A DNA stretch of 64,000 nucleotides from Bdellovibrio bacteriovorus (GTDB taxonomy: Bacteria > Bdellovibrionota > Bdellovibrionia > Bdellovibrionales > Bdellovibrionaceae): NCBI RefSeq assembly GCF_001592755.1, contig NZ_LUKF01000002.1, positions 121,435 to 185,434 on the forward strand. Reading direction: 5' to 3'. The first letter of the stretch is position 1; the number at the start of each line of letters is the position of its first letter. Below, piece by piece: positions 8,962-17,872 of the stretch. A program made the translations under genes and the position numbers. The notes under the pieces were generated by a model. That model made no database searches. It saw only the letters and a list, made by a program, of their open reading frames with translations, and was not told the DNA's origin.

Positions 8962-9507
8962 TTTCTTTAATTCTTCACACTCTTTCGCAAAACTCTTCCA
9001 AAATCCTTGAATCAGCTCTTTGCTCTTTGGATCTATCAAAGTCCCTTTGTCATCGAAAGCCTTTGAGGCATTAAAATAAAATTCAGGCTGCCCCATCGTC
9101 GGCATGTTCAAGTAAGCCAGCACTTGGCGCAAGTGATGTTGAGCGCCGAATGTTCCAATATTCCCGATGGACGCCCCCATGACCGCCGCGGGCTTTTTCT
9201 CCCACAAATTCTGTCCATAAGGACGAGATCCCCAATCAATGGCGTTTTTTAAAACACCCGGAAAACTGCGATTGTACTCTGGGGTGATAAAAAGAGCGGC
9301 GTCAGCCTCTTTGATTTTATTTTTGAATTGCTTGGCCACTTCTGGCGGGTCGTTTTCTAAATCCTGGCTGAAGAAGGGCAAGGTGGCGATATCAAAAGTC
9401 TCGATCTGAATATCTGCCGGTGCCATCTCTTTGACGGCTTTAAAGAGTTTTTTATTTAACGAATCTTTGCTGATTCCGCCGACTAATGTAAGTACTTTTG
9501 TTGCCAT
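8959..9507 (-). CDS. NADPH-dependent FMN reductase family protein
   Basis: Predicted flavodoxin-fold oxidoreductase (ArsH/ChrR/azoreductase-like superfamily) that uses NAD(P)H to reduce FMN, quinones or xenobiotics in the cytosol. The 182 residues begin with the phosphate-binding strand-loop TLVGGISKDSLNKKLFKAV and contain LFITPEYNRSFPGVLKNAIDW, the family signature, and the KPAAVMGASIGNIGT strand. The start at 9507 is chosen because AAGGAGG lies five bases upstream; an in-frame GTG five codons earlier overlaps this site and is less likely. Exact substrate unknown. Confidence 0.9.
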   Translation of the reverse strand: MATKVLTLVGGISKDSLNKKLFKAVKEMAPADIQIETFDIATLPFFSQDLENDPPEVAKQFKNKIKEADAALFITPEYNRSFPGVLKNAIDWGSRPYGQNLWEKKPAAVMGASIGNIGTFGAQHHLRQVLAYLNMPTMGQPEFYFNASKAFDDKGTLIDPKSKELIQGFWKSFAKECEELKK

Positions 9508-9576
9508 AAAGGCCTCCTTCACAACACTTCATCAGAATCCATCCTGAAATGGCTGCCAAGGACTTCGACAAAAAAC

Positions 9577-9603
9577 AAAGGCGGATTTTTACATCCGCCT
9601 TTT
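9577..9603 (-). terminator. Intrinsic terminator of the ABC transporter gene
   Basis: Ten-base-pair stem AAAGGCGGAT / ATCCGCCTTT with a seven-base loop, lying just after the transporter stop. On the minus strand it is followed by a TTTG-TTTTTT exit tract. Confidence 0.85.
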
Positions 9604-9608
9604 CCGTC

Positions 9609-12600
9609 TTACACCAGACTTTCTTCGATCTCTTCTTTTGAAAACTCAGAAGGGCGTCGTACGGATTTGACCTCGCCTGCGGAAATCTCAACGATCTGAT
9701 CACAGTCTGAAATCGTCCCCAGACGGTGCGCAATAATCAGCATTGTCACACCCGCGAAGGACTGACGGATGACTTTTTGAAGAATCGCATCCGTTTGTAC
9801 ATCCACACTCGCGGTGGCTTCATCCATCACGATGACACGCGCTTTTGTTAAAAGAGCGCGGGCCAGACAAAGAAGCTGTCTTTGTCCTTGGCTCAGGTTC
9901 AAGCCTCCTTCACTGACAGCGGAATGAATTCCCTGCGGCAGCTCTTTGACATGTTCCCACATCGAAGCATGCTTTAAGGCCGTCACCACCTCTTCGTCCG
10001 AGTACTCATTATAACGATCCAGGTTGTTACGAATTGTTCCTAAGAACAAAGTAGGATCCTGGGGAATGATCGCTAAATTACGGCGAAGTTTTTCTAGCGG
10101 TACTGACGCAATCTCGACACCATCAATTTTGATCCGGCCCTCTTCGGCTTCAATAAAACGGAAAAGAGATTGGAAGAAAGTACTCTTCCCGGAACCAGTG
10201 CGCCCGATGATACCGACTCGCGTGCCTGCCTCGACATGGAAAGTGATGCCCTTTAGAACTAGAGGTAAATGAGGTGCATAGCGCACTTTCAAATTTTCTA
10301 CCGAGATCTCTCCTTTTTCCGGCCAGGAAAGACGAAGAGTTTCCTCCCCTGTCACCAGGATGTCTTTTTCCGCCGGAAGGTTTGAGAAAAACTTCAAGCG
10401 CTCAATTGAAGTCATGCGGGATTCTATATCCGCAAAGATACGAACGCCCCAATTCAAGAATCCCCAGAAGGACAACGAATAAAGAGTCACTAGACCCGCC
10501 GTCCCGGCTTCCATCACTCCATAGTAGGCGGATAAAGTAACGCCCACCGCCGTCGACATCGAAATCAGTCCGCCGATCAAGGGAATGCGCGATGAGAACC
10601 AACGATTGATCATGAAGTGCGAATAAAACATTCTTTGACTGTAGGCGAGCTTGTCATAGAAGTTTCGCATAAACCAAGGTGACTTATTAAAGCCACGAAT
10701 CACCGTCAAACCTTGCAGAGTTTCCTTAAAGTGAGCGTAACGGGGGGATCTTGCCACGCTATCAAAGCGTTTCACTTCGCGGGCCGGTCGGCGATAATCG
10801 CGCTGTAAAACATAGTAAAGCGCCATCACCGGGCCAATAACGAAAATCATCAAAGGCATCAAACCCAAGATCAACACGATAGACACGATCACCTGTAAAG
10901 CACAGTGAACGGCGGAATCAAAACTCCACTGCAGATACACGTCCACCGACTCGATGTCGCGAGAAAATCTTTGGATGATTCTTCCTACTGGTGTCGAGTC
11001 GAAAAAACGCACTGGAGAATTTAAAACACTGCGAAGCATTTTATCGTGCATGTTTTTACCGGCACGAATTCCGCGCTCAAGCCAGATCAAGTGATTCAAT
11101 AAAGATCCCACTAGCACCGCAAGACCAATCAATCCGTAAATCCCGACGGCCGACAAAGCGGCCCACTGATTTTGATGGCTGGAATAATAAGAAAGCCAGG
11201 CCTTTTGCAAAAGCGGTAAAAGTGTGACACCGATCGCGCCAAATAAAAGCACACTTAAAATAAGTGGCTTCGTATATTTTCCATCGCCGCCCAAGGAACT
11301 GATGTAATCCCAGTACACAGATCCCTTGACCGCCCCGACTTCACGCTCTTCATCTTCGGTCACACGGTTTTTCTTTTCGTCCGTTTCTTCCGTCGCGGTG
11401 ACGACCTCGGTTGAGGTTTCTGCAGTGACGGTGGTTGATCCGTGATCCCCTTGAGTTTTACCGTGCTCTTTATAGAACTCCGCAAAAGGCTGGCAGACTT
11501 TAAGAAGTTCTTCAAAACTTCCCAAACCGCGAGCTACACCGTCTTCAAGATAAAGAACTTGATCAAATTTTGGTAAATGTTCTAAGCGATGAGTGGCAAC
11601 GACGCGAGTGACATCTTTCCACGCACCAAATAATAAACGTTCACAAAGAAGATTTTCGGTATCCGCATCCACCGCAGATAAAGGATCATCCAATAACACG
11701 ATCTGTGGTTTGCGCAAATAAGCGCGAGCTAAGGCCACACGCTGTTTTTGGCCACCAGACAAATTCACGCCCTTTTCACCAATCTCTGTGCGCAGGCCCC
11801 CTGACCATTCCTTCAAATCACGGCTTAAACAGCTATTGTGTAAAGCACGGCGCAATTCTTCTTTGGAAACATCTTCACCAAAGGAAAGATTTTCTAGCAA
11901 AGTCGTGTTGATGATGTAAGCCTCTTGCGGCACAAAGGCCATGCGCGGACGCTCATCGTCTAAGACTTTTGAAAATTCAATTTTACCCTTGGTCGGCGCC
12001 ACTTCTCCTAACAGCGCTGAAAGCAAACTGCTTTTACCTGCGCCGACCGGTCCCACGATGGCCACGGAACTTCCCGCCGGAACCACAAGGTCGATATTTT
12101 TTAGAACTTCTTCTTGCGCCCCCGGATAAGTTAAAGACAGCCCTTGAATTTCAAGTCCCATCGGCTGACCTACCAGCGCGTTTTCTTTCGTGGTGATTTC
12201 TACTTCTTCTTGTTTTAAAAAGTTAAGAATACGACCCGCTCCTACCACCGCTGTTGTGTAGCGTGAGATCAAGCGCGAAAGATCGCCAAACGGTCCTTCC
12301 AAAAGACCGAACAAAGAAATACAGGTAAAAATAATCGCCGCATCTAAGACCTGTCCACGCCAAGCGTGAACGGCTAATGCCACAAAAAGAACCAGCGTCG
12401 AGACACCTAAATATCCCAAAGAAGAAATCACTTCCGCGCGCGCCAAGCGGCGACGGCTCAGAAGCTCTTTTTCTCGCACTTCGGTCACTTCTTTAGAAAC
12501 ACTTTTTTCCCACGCGAAATACTTCACCACGCGGATGGCGTTCAAGGCTTGCGTCATCAGCGTCACACGATGATCGCGATGCTTCATCATCTCTTCATCT

Positions 12601-13304
12601 AAATGGGTGAACTTTTTTGCCACGTAATTTGTCAAAGGCGCCAAAGTGAAGAGCACGGCCAAGGCCGCGAAGGCCGACCAACCGATATAGTAAAAGAGCA
12701 TCGCGACAACGCCCGTGATCAAGAAAAGTGACGAGACCAAATCGCCCATGATCTGTGGGAAATCAGAAACAGAGTCACTATCCGAACTCATGTGGTTGAC
12801 AATGTCGCCGACCTGACTTTTTTGTCGGGCACTTTGACTGAGCTTTAAGCTGTGACTGAAGATCTTCTGGTTCAAAATGTTCGTGGTCACCTGGTAACAC
12901 TGAAGCGTATTATAAAAATAGTGCTGCAGAAAAAGGCCCGACAAAAAGCCACAAAGACCTAAAAGCAGTCCATAGACCAAGGCCTCCAGCAAAGTTTCTT
13001 GGGTGACGCCTTTTGAAATCAAACCGACAAAACGATTCACAAAAACCGGCGACAAAAGCGCCAAGATGGAGCTTGCCAAGTACCAGGAATACCCCGGCGC
13101 CAAAAATTTTTTAAGAGTGCGAATCAATGAAAATAAAAACGCTTTCGGCGTTGTCCACTGCAGCGGCTCTAGGGAAACCGGCAAGGTTTCCGGGTGAAGA
13201 TGAGCGGGCAATGGAAGTAAATCGCCCTCATCAATATTTTTCGTCTTCGCTAGCTTCACCAAGGGACTAACCTGGTAAAAGAGCATACGTCTAAAGAAGT
13301 TCAT
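9609..13304 (-). CDS. ABCC-type (MRP/CFTR-like) full ABC exporter in one polypeptide
   Basis: Predicted inner-membrane exporter of about 1,231 residues with the order TMD1-NBD1-TMD2-NBD2. NBD1 has Walker A GPVGAGKSS (near 418), signature LSGGQKQR (near 516) and Walker B LLDDPLSAVD, where Asp replaces the catalytic Glu. NBD2 has GRTGSGKST (near 1036), the degenerate signature LSQGQRQ and VMDEATASVD with Glu. This asymmetry is the hallmark of the eukaryotic ABCC family; most bacterial exporters are half-size. A low-complexity Thr/Glu-rich linker (about 630-670) joins the halves. The substrate is unknown. ATG 13304 was chosen; an in-frame TTG ten codons earlier is possible, and neither has a good ribosome-binding site. 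Confidence 0.9.
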   Translation of the reverse strand: MNFFRRMLFYQVSPLVKLAKTKNIDEGDLLPLPAHLHPETLPVSLEPLQWTTPKAFLFSLIRTLKKFLAPGYSWYLASSILALLSPVFVNRFVGLISKGVTQETLLEALVYGLLLGLCGFLSGLFLQHYFYNTLQCYQVTTNILNQKIFSHSLKLSQSARQKSQVGDIVNHMSSDSDSVSDFPQIMGDLVSSLFLITGVVAMLFYYIGWSAFAALAVLFTLAPLTNYVAKKFTHLDEEMMKHRDHRVTLMTQALNAIRVVKYFAWEKSVSKEVTEVREKELLSRRRLARAEVISSLGYLGVSTLVLFVALAVHAWRGQVLDAAIIFTCISLFGLLEGPFGDLSRLISRYTTAVVGAGRILNFLKQEEVEITTKENALVGQPMGLEIQGLSLTYPGAQEEVLKNIDLVVPAGSSVAIVGPVGAGKSSLLSALLGEVAPTKGKIEFSKVLDDERPRMAFVPQEAYIINTTLLENLSFGEDVSKEELRRALHNSCLSRDLKEWSGGLRTEIGEKGVNLSGGQKQRVALARAYLRKPQIVLLDDPLSAVDADTENLLCERLLFGAWKDVTRVVATHRLEHLPKFDQVLYLEDGVARGLGSFEELLKVCQPFAEFYKEHGKTQGDHGSTTVTAETSTEVVTATEETDEKKNRVTEDEEREVGAVKGSVYWDYISSLGGDGKYTKPLILSVLLFGAIGVTLLPLLQKAWLSYYSSHQNQWAALSAVGIYGLIGLAVLVGSLLNHLIWLERGIRAGKNMHDKMLRSVLNSPVRFFDSTPVGRIIQRFSRDIESVDVYLQWSFDSAVHCALQVIVSIVLILGLMPLMIFVIGPVMALYYVLQRDYRRPAREVKRFDSVARSPRYAHFKETLQGLTVIRGFNKSPWFMRNFYDKLAYSQRMFYSHFMINRWFSSRIPLIGGLISMSTAVGVTLSAYYGVMEAGTAGLVTLYSLSFWGFLNWGVRIFADIESRMTSIERLKFFSNLPAEKDILVTGEETLRLSWPEKGEISVENLKVRYAPHLPLVLKGITFHVEAGTRVGIIGRTGSGKSTFFQSLFRFIEAEEGRIKIDGVEIASVPLEKLRRNLAIIPQDPTLFLGTIRNNLDRYNEYSDEEVVTALKHASMWEHVKELPQGIHSAVSEGGLNLSQGQRQLLCLARALLTKARVIVMDEATASVDVQTDAILQKVIRQSFAGVTMLIIAHRLGTISDCDQIVEISAGEVKSVRRPSEFSKEEIEESLV

Positions 13305-13392
13305 GCAAATCCGTATCTGCTCATCAATGAGCAAAATGAAATATTAAATTGTCAGAGAATCAGATCTTTACGTTGGGTTGACGTCGGGATCT

Positions 13393-13446
13393 TTATTTTT
13401 GAATAAGGGAAAGGCACATCATTGAAATGATTTTAGATAGAATCAT
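13393..13446 (-). CDS. Candidate 17-residue leader peptide (microORF)
   Basis: A very short frame, MILSKIISMMCLSLIQK, is preceded five bases upstream by AAGGGGAGG, one of the best ribosome-binding sites in the window. It lies about 90 bases upstream of the ABC transporter start on the same strand. Just after its stop is an inverted repeat (AGATC 13362-13366 / GATCT 13388-13392, with an inner ACGT / ACGT) that could form a hairpin. A translated leader controlling the transporter, or a free hydrophobic micropeptide, are both possible. Conservation is untested. Confidence 0.45.
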   Translation of the reverse strand: MILSKIISMMCLSLIQK

Positions 13447-13531
13447 AGTGACCTCCCCTTAAGTTTTGCGTGAGATAAATCCAGGTTAAACAAACGACCG
13501 CGCTTTGTCTAGCCCCTAAAAAAATAAATTT

Positions 13532-15355
13532 TTATTGAGTCACAGGATTTAAAGGAATGGTAAAGACAAAGCGAGAACCCTGGCCCGGCCTGCTTTCTAC
13601 TGAAATCCGGCCGCCCATTTTTTCCACCAGCTCTTTGCTAATACTCAACCCCAGCCCGGTGCCCCCGAAGCGGCGAGTTATTGACGAGTCCCCTTGATAG
13701 AAACGCGTGAAAAGCGTGGCTAACTTATCTTCGGAAATACCTATACCCGTATCTTGAATTGTGAACTCCAGCTCTGGATGCGCGGCCTGACGAAGGGATA
13801 TACTTAACAGTACGCTGCCTTGGTCCGTGAATTTAAGGCCATTTCCCACCAAGTTGAGCAGGACTTGCTGTAAACGCTTGGCATCTCCAACAACCGTGTC
13901 GGGGACGTCACGATCTATATCCACCCGCATTTCCAACTTTTTTTCCTGAGCTTTGATCATAAGAAGTTCCATGCTTTTTGTGACGGTTTCGCGCAAAGGA
14001 AATGGCGCCTTTTCGAGAATCATCTGACCCGACTCAATTTTTGAGAAGTCCAAGATGTCATTGATAATGCCTAAAAGGCTTTCCGAAGCGCGACTTAGAA
14101 TAGTGACATAGCTTCTTTGATCTGCATCGAGCGGACTTTCTAAAAGAACCTCTGCCATACCCATAATAGAATTCATGGGCGTGCGAATCTCATGACTCAT
14201 ATTCGCCAGAAATTCAGATTTGGCTTTTGTCCCCTGCACGGCTTCTTCTTTCGCTTTCAGAAGTTCCGTCTGATAACGATGAAGTTCGGTGATATCCGTC
14301 GACACCCCAGCCATAGCGATCACATTTCCTTGGGCATCTAAAAGAGGAAATTTATCTGAGATGTACTGTTTTTCACTGCCATCAGGTAACAGAATGGCGT
14401 CTTCGGTTTGCACTGCCTTTTTATTGCGGATGATTTGGTGATCATTGCGTACGTGCCTCAGGGCATCTCTTTCAGCGAAAAGTTCAAAATCAGTTTTACC
14501 TAAGAGCTCATCCTTACTTTTTCCCATAAGAACTTCAAACTGACGACTGGCTAAAATATATTTTCCTTCTAAATCTTTCACGTAAATGATGGAAGGAGAA
14601 GAATCCAACAAGCCATTCAGAAGCTCCTGTTGATAGCGAAGAATATTTTCCGTCTCTTTTACCTTGGAAATATCCTGCACAATTCCAAAGGCCGTAATGA
14701 CAACGTTGTTTTCTTTAAGAGCGGCTCCCATCACACGTGCGGGGAAAATCCGCCCTTTGCTGGTCGCTAAGACCGTCTCTATGTCGTACTCTTCTCCACG
14801 CTCTCTTAAGTTCTGATATTTTTCTTCAATCAAAGCGCGTGCTTCGGGCGGCAGAAGGCTCATCGCATCTTCCACTTCGGAGATATCTTTGGGATTGATT
14901 TCAAAGAGGTCGCACAATTCTTGAGAAAAATGGACTTTTTCTTCCACGACATCCACACTCCAGCTGCCCAACTTTGCGACCTTGTTCGCTTGTTTGTAGA
15001 TCTCATCATAGACCTTCTGCTGAGTGATATCTTTGACCACGGCGTAGATCAGCCGATTTTTTAGATCAATGCGATAATTCCAACAAAGATATTTGTACGA
15101 GCCATTTTTACAGCGATAACGATTGCGAACATCGCGCGTGACCTGGCCATCGTAAGGCACTCCGATTTGCTCTAGAGTATGTTTGTAGTCATCAGGATGA
15201 ATCAGATTTTTGAAACTCAGCTGAATGATTTCTTCGTTGCTCCAACCCAGCTCTTTTGTCCAAACAGAATTCAGTTTTACGGGAACCCAGTCCATTCCCA
15301 CGACAGCCACCATGTCACTGGAAATTTCAAAAAATACTGAGTCCTCAAATTCCAT
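13532..15355 (-). CDS. Multi-PAS sensor histidine kinase
   Basis: Predicted soluble sensor kinase of about 607 residues: three PAS domains (about 5-115, 130-240, 255-375) followed by HisKA (His in NMSHEIRTPMNS) and HATPase (ETVTKSMELL, NLVGNGLKFTD, QDTGIGIS, GGTGLGLSIS). No transmembrane helix or receiver domain is visible, so it must pass phosphate to a regulator encoded elsewhere. PAS domains of this kind sense small molecules, redox state or light; no specific ligand residue stands out. The ATG at 15355 is preferred to an in-frame TTG one codon before it. It lies 49 bases downstream of the antiporter gene on the same strand. Confidence 0.9.
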   Translation of the reverse strand: MEFEDSVFFEISSDMVAVVGMDWVPVKLNSVWTKELGWSNEEIIQLSFKNLIHPDDYKHTLEQIGVPYDGQVTRDVRNRYRCKNGSYKYLCWNYRIDLKNRLIYAVVKDITQQKVYDEIYKQANKVAKLGSWSVDVVEEKVHFSQELCDLFEINPKDISEVEDAMSLLPPEARALIEEKYQNLRERGEEYDIETVLATSKGRIFPARVMGAALKENNVVITAFGIVQDISKVKETENILRYQQELLNGLLDSSPSIIYVKDLEGKYILASRQFEVLMGKSKDELLGKTDFELFAERDALRHVRNDHQIIRNKKAVQTEDAILLPDGSEKQYISDKFPLLDAQGNVIAMAGVSTDITELHRYQTELLKAKEEAVQGTKAKSEFLANMSHEIRTPMNSIMGMAEVLLESPLDADQRSYVTILSRASESLLGIINDILDFSKIESGQMILEKAPFPLRETVTKSMELLMIKAQEKKLEMRVDIDRDVPDTVVGDAKRLQQVLLNLVGNGLKFTDQGSVLLSISLRQAAHPELEFTIQDTGIGISEDKLATLFTRFYQGDSSITRRFGGTGLGLSISKELVEKMGGRISVESRPGQGSRFVFTIPLNPVTQ

Positions 15356-15404
15356 CAAGAAATTTTAATGAGGACTTCTGTAAAATGCATCGTTTATTAT
15401 TTCC

Positions 15405-16694
15405 CTACAGGACCCATAAACAGAAAATGGCTATTGCGGTCGGAATCAAAGCCGCGATCAAAAGATTCAAAGGCTTAATTCCACCCGGAAATTTATGACT
15501 TAGAATAGAGTACCCCGCCGCATTGGGAGCGTTGGCAATAATCGTAAGCCCACCGCCCGCAATGGCACCTGCCACGAGTGCGTATTTGCTGGAGTCACTC
15601 AAGCCTTCGACTTGCGATCCCAAATACGTCAAAGCGGCATTGTCCGTAATTGCGGTCAAACCCACCGCTCCTTTGAACAACAGCAAATCACTCATTCCCC
15701 CCAGAAGCGGCGCCAACCACCACTTCTGAAACGCCCCAAACTGAATGATTCCACCTAAGAAAAGGGAAACCAAAAGACTTTCCTTCAGGCGAAGCGCATC
15801 TTGATAGCGTTGGGTCACACTCGCCACCCCCAAGAATAAAAGAAAGATTCCTAAAAACGCATTCTGATAGTGGCCGGTGATTACAATCCCCCCCAAAAAA
15901 AGAAGATGCACTAGTGTGACTCCGGCTGGAATAGGAGCTTGGGCGCCAGACAAACGGGTTTCGACTTCACGAAGAGTGATACAGTTTTGTGAAAATTCTT
16001 TTCTAAAAACGGCGACCAGCAAGAGAGCATTCAGTGTCACAGCGATAGCACTCTTCCATCCAAAGTGGGTAAGAACAAAAGTGAAATCCCAGTTCCACTT
16101 GCTCGCCACCATAAGAATCGGAGGGGCTGCAAACGGCGTCAGCGCGCCTCCAATAGAAACATTCACGAAAAGAACCGCGATCAAGGCATAAATGAGTTTA
16201 CTGGATTCTTTTTGCAACATTGAATTCAGCATAAATGCCGTCACCGTCATTGCCGCAGGCTCCGTAATGAAACTGCCACTCAACGAACCCACGACCAAAA
16301 CGATAAATAGATCCGTATGAATCGCTGGCGTTTTAAATATCTTCTGCACAAGGGAGCTCAAAAATAAAATCCCATGTCGAGCCGCCGCCAGAATTGGTCT
16401 CGTTGAACAGACCACCATGATTGCAAAAATAAAGAAAGGCTCCACGAAGTTCAAAGAGGTTTGATACTTAATCGCCTCTCCCCAGCCTTCCAGGCCTATA
16501 TAAACCGCCATGAACAAGCCCGCCCAAATAGCAAAGACGGCTTCGATTTCACCTAATAGATGTAGAATGCTGTTCCAAGCAGAGTGTTTAGGGAAATGGT
16601 GCGACCACTGAATTATTTTTCCCACCATGAAAGTATGAATAACAGCTAGGCCAAAGAAGATAGTTCCAAGAAGTTCAATTGTTGTGTACTGCAT
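15405..16694 (-). CDS. NhaD-like Na+/H+ antiporter family membrane protein
   Basis: Predicted inner-membrane ion transporter of about 429 residues with roughly 11-12 hydrophobic helices. Features of the NhaD/ArsB ion-transporter superfamily are the VGSLSGSFITEPAAMT segment, the VNVSIGGALTPFAAPP re-entrant region and the C-terminal ITDNAALTYLGSQ and GGLTIIANAPNAAG segments. It is probably a sodium-proton exchanger, but the substrate is inferred from family resemblance. Start ATG 16694 was chosen over an in-frame TTG at 16730; neither has an obvious ribosome-binding site. Confidence 0.82.
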   Translation of the reverse strand: MQYTTIELLGTIFFGLAVIHTFMVGKIIQWSHHFPKHSAWNSILHLLGEIEAVFAIWAGLFMAVYIGLEGWGEAIKYQTSLNFVEPFFIFAIMVVCSTRPILAAARHGILFLSSLVQKIFKTPAIHTDLFIVLVVGSLSGSFITEPAAMTVTAFMLNSMLQKESSKLIYALIAVLFVNVSIGGALTPFAAPPILMVASKWNWDFTFVLTHFGWKSAIAVTLNALLLVAVFRKEFSQNCITLREVETRLSGAQAPIPAGVTLVHLLFLGGIVITGHYQNAFLGIFLLFLGVASVTQRYQDALRLKESLLVSLFLGGIIQFGAFQKWWLAPLLGGMSDLLLFKGAVGLTAITDNAALTYLGSQVEGLSDSSKYALVAGAIAGGGLTIIANAPNAAGYSILSHKFPGGIKPLNLLIAALIPTAIAIFCLWVL

Positions 16695-16771
16695 GAGTAC
16701 AATGCTAAACAAGATTGGCCCAAGCTCCAAACAGAACCGGTTTTAAACCTGTCGATTTTGCGTTGAGCCAC

Positions 16772-17068
16772 TTATTTTTTGACGCACGCGCCACTATGAC
16801 AGACATGATCACCGGCGCAGGTGATTTCTTTTTCCAAAGGCTGTCCGTTTTGACAGGAAAATTCTAAAACTTTCTGTCCATCTAAACAGCGGTCATGTTC
16901 TTTGATCATTTGTGTGTAACAAGAATCTCCCAAACAATTCTCATCACCTAAAGAATAAACTACTTTACCTGCAACCAAGGGCTGAACTCCATTGTCAGAG
17001 TCCTTACACACACCTGCGTGAACAGTTCCGGTCGCCATAAGAAAAGAAATAATAAGGAGATATTTCAT
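16772..17068 (-). CDS. Small Cys-rich exported protein
   Basis: This is a 98-residue protein with a clear signal peptide (LLIISFLMATGTVHA) and a short mature domain carrying ten cysteines, likely held by disulfides in the periplasm or outside the cell. I do not recognise the family. Its ATG shares one base with the stop of the next exported protein gene upstream (TAATG), so the two are translated together and may act together. Confidence 0.8.
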   Translation of the reverse strand: MKYLLIISFLMATGTVHAGVCKDSDNGVQPLVAGKVVYSLGDENCLGDSCYTQMIKEHDRCLDGQKVLEFSCQNGQPLEKEITCAGDHVCHSGACVKK

Positions 17069-17763
17069 TATTGCACCTCACAGCGGTAGCTCTTCGTTAA
17101 AGAGGCTTGGGTTGTCCAGTCACGCTCTTTTTTCGGAGGTCCACACATCACGATCAATTCTAAATCAACTTGCTTTGACTCTTGGCTTTTTAAACGGATT
17201 GTTGAAGAGTAGGAGCATGGAGATTGGCAATACTTCTGCTCCATGTATTCACCCAAACTGTTATCACTCATCAGGGTTTCTTGCGCAAACGTGGTGGCAT
17301 CCGCCGTATTTGCAAAAGCTTTTCTAATGGCTTTTCCACTGGCTGCGACACCGAACTTTTTTCCTTCTGCCGGAGAAAGCTGAATTGCCGTGTACTGTTG
17401 GGGGCAAGACTCATGCGGAACTACGCCTGTGGGTTTCGTAGAAACTTCCACCACAGGAGCACTGATGCGTGAACATCCGCCGGGACATCCGCCTGACTGT
17501 TTCAGAAATTCTTTTTGCAGACCTTCGAGTTGCGAAAACAAGCCCTTCATTTTAGAGCTGGCCGACAAAATTCCATAACTAATCGCAGGCAAGGCTTGCT
17601 TTTCAGCTTTCACCTTCACATCGCAATGGGATTTGTTGTTTTTATTGAGCACATCGCAAAGCTCTTTCAAGTCTTGCGTTGACGATGTCTTCGAAGAACA
17701 GGCCTGCTGGGCATGAGCCACAGACCCCAATACAAAAATCAAAGTTAAGAGAATGTGTTTCAT
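17068..17763 (-). CDS. Cys-rich exported protein with FliA-type promoter
   Basis: This is a 231-residue protein with a signal peptide (MKHILLTLIFVLGSVAHAQ). The mature part has cysteine clusters CPGGC and CQSPC and a helical segment around 65-90; the family is not known to me. There is no ribosome-binding site before the ATG. Instead the octamer GCCGATAA lies seven bases upstream with a TAAAATAA element 12 bases further, matching a sigma-28 promoter and predicting a nearly leaderless transcript. The small Cys-rich gene downstream overlaps by one base. Likely a secreted product of the motile stage (inference). Confidence 0.82.
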   Translation of the reverse strand: MKHILLTLIFVLGSVAHAQQACSSKTSSTQDLKELCDVLNKNNKSHCDVKVKAEKQALPAISYGILSASSKMKGLFSQLEGLQKEFLKQSGGCPGGCSRISAPVVEVSTKPTGVVPHESCPQQYTAIQLSPAEGKKFGVAASGKAIRKAFANTADATTFAQETLMSDNSLGEYMEQKYCQSPCSYSSTIRLKSQESKQVDLELIVMCGPPKKERDWTTQASLTKSYRCEVQ

Positions 17764-17770
17764 GCTGACT

Positions 17771-17798
17771 TTATCGGCAGATTAAACGGCTTATTTTA
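17771..17798 (-). promoter_or_regulatory. Sigma-28 (FliA)-type promoter
   Basis: Read on the minus strand: TAAAATAA, 12 bases, then GCCGATAA, against the E. coli FliA consensus TAAAGTTT, 11 bases, GCCGATAA. The -10 is a perfect match. The start codon begins seven bases after it, so transcription should begin at or within two bases of the ATG. Confidence 0.65.
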
Positions 17799-17872
17799 GC
17801 GCTTTTCCTTGAAAAAACGCCGGTTTCCTTATTGTTTCCACATTGTCAGATTTGAGGGCGAAAGTCCGGCAC

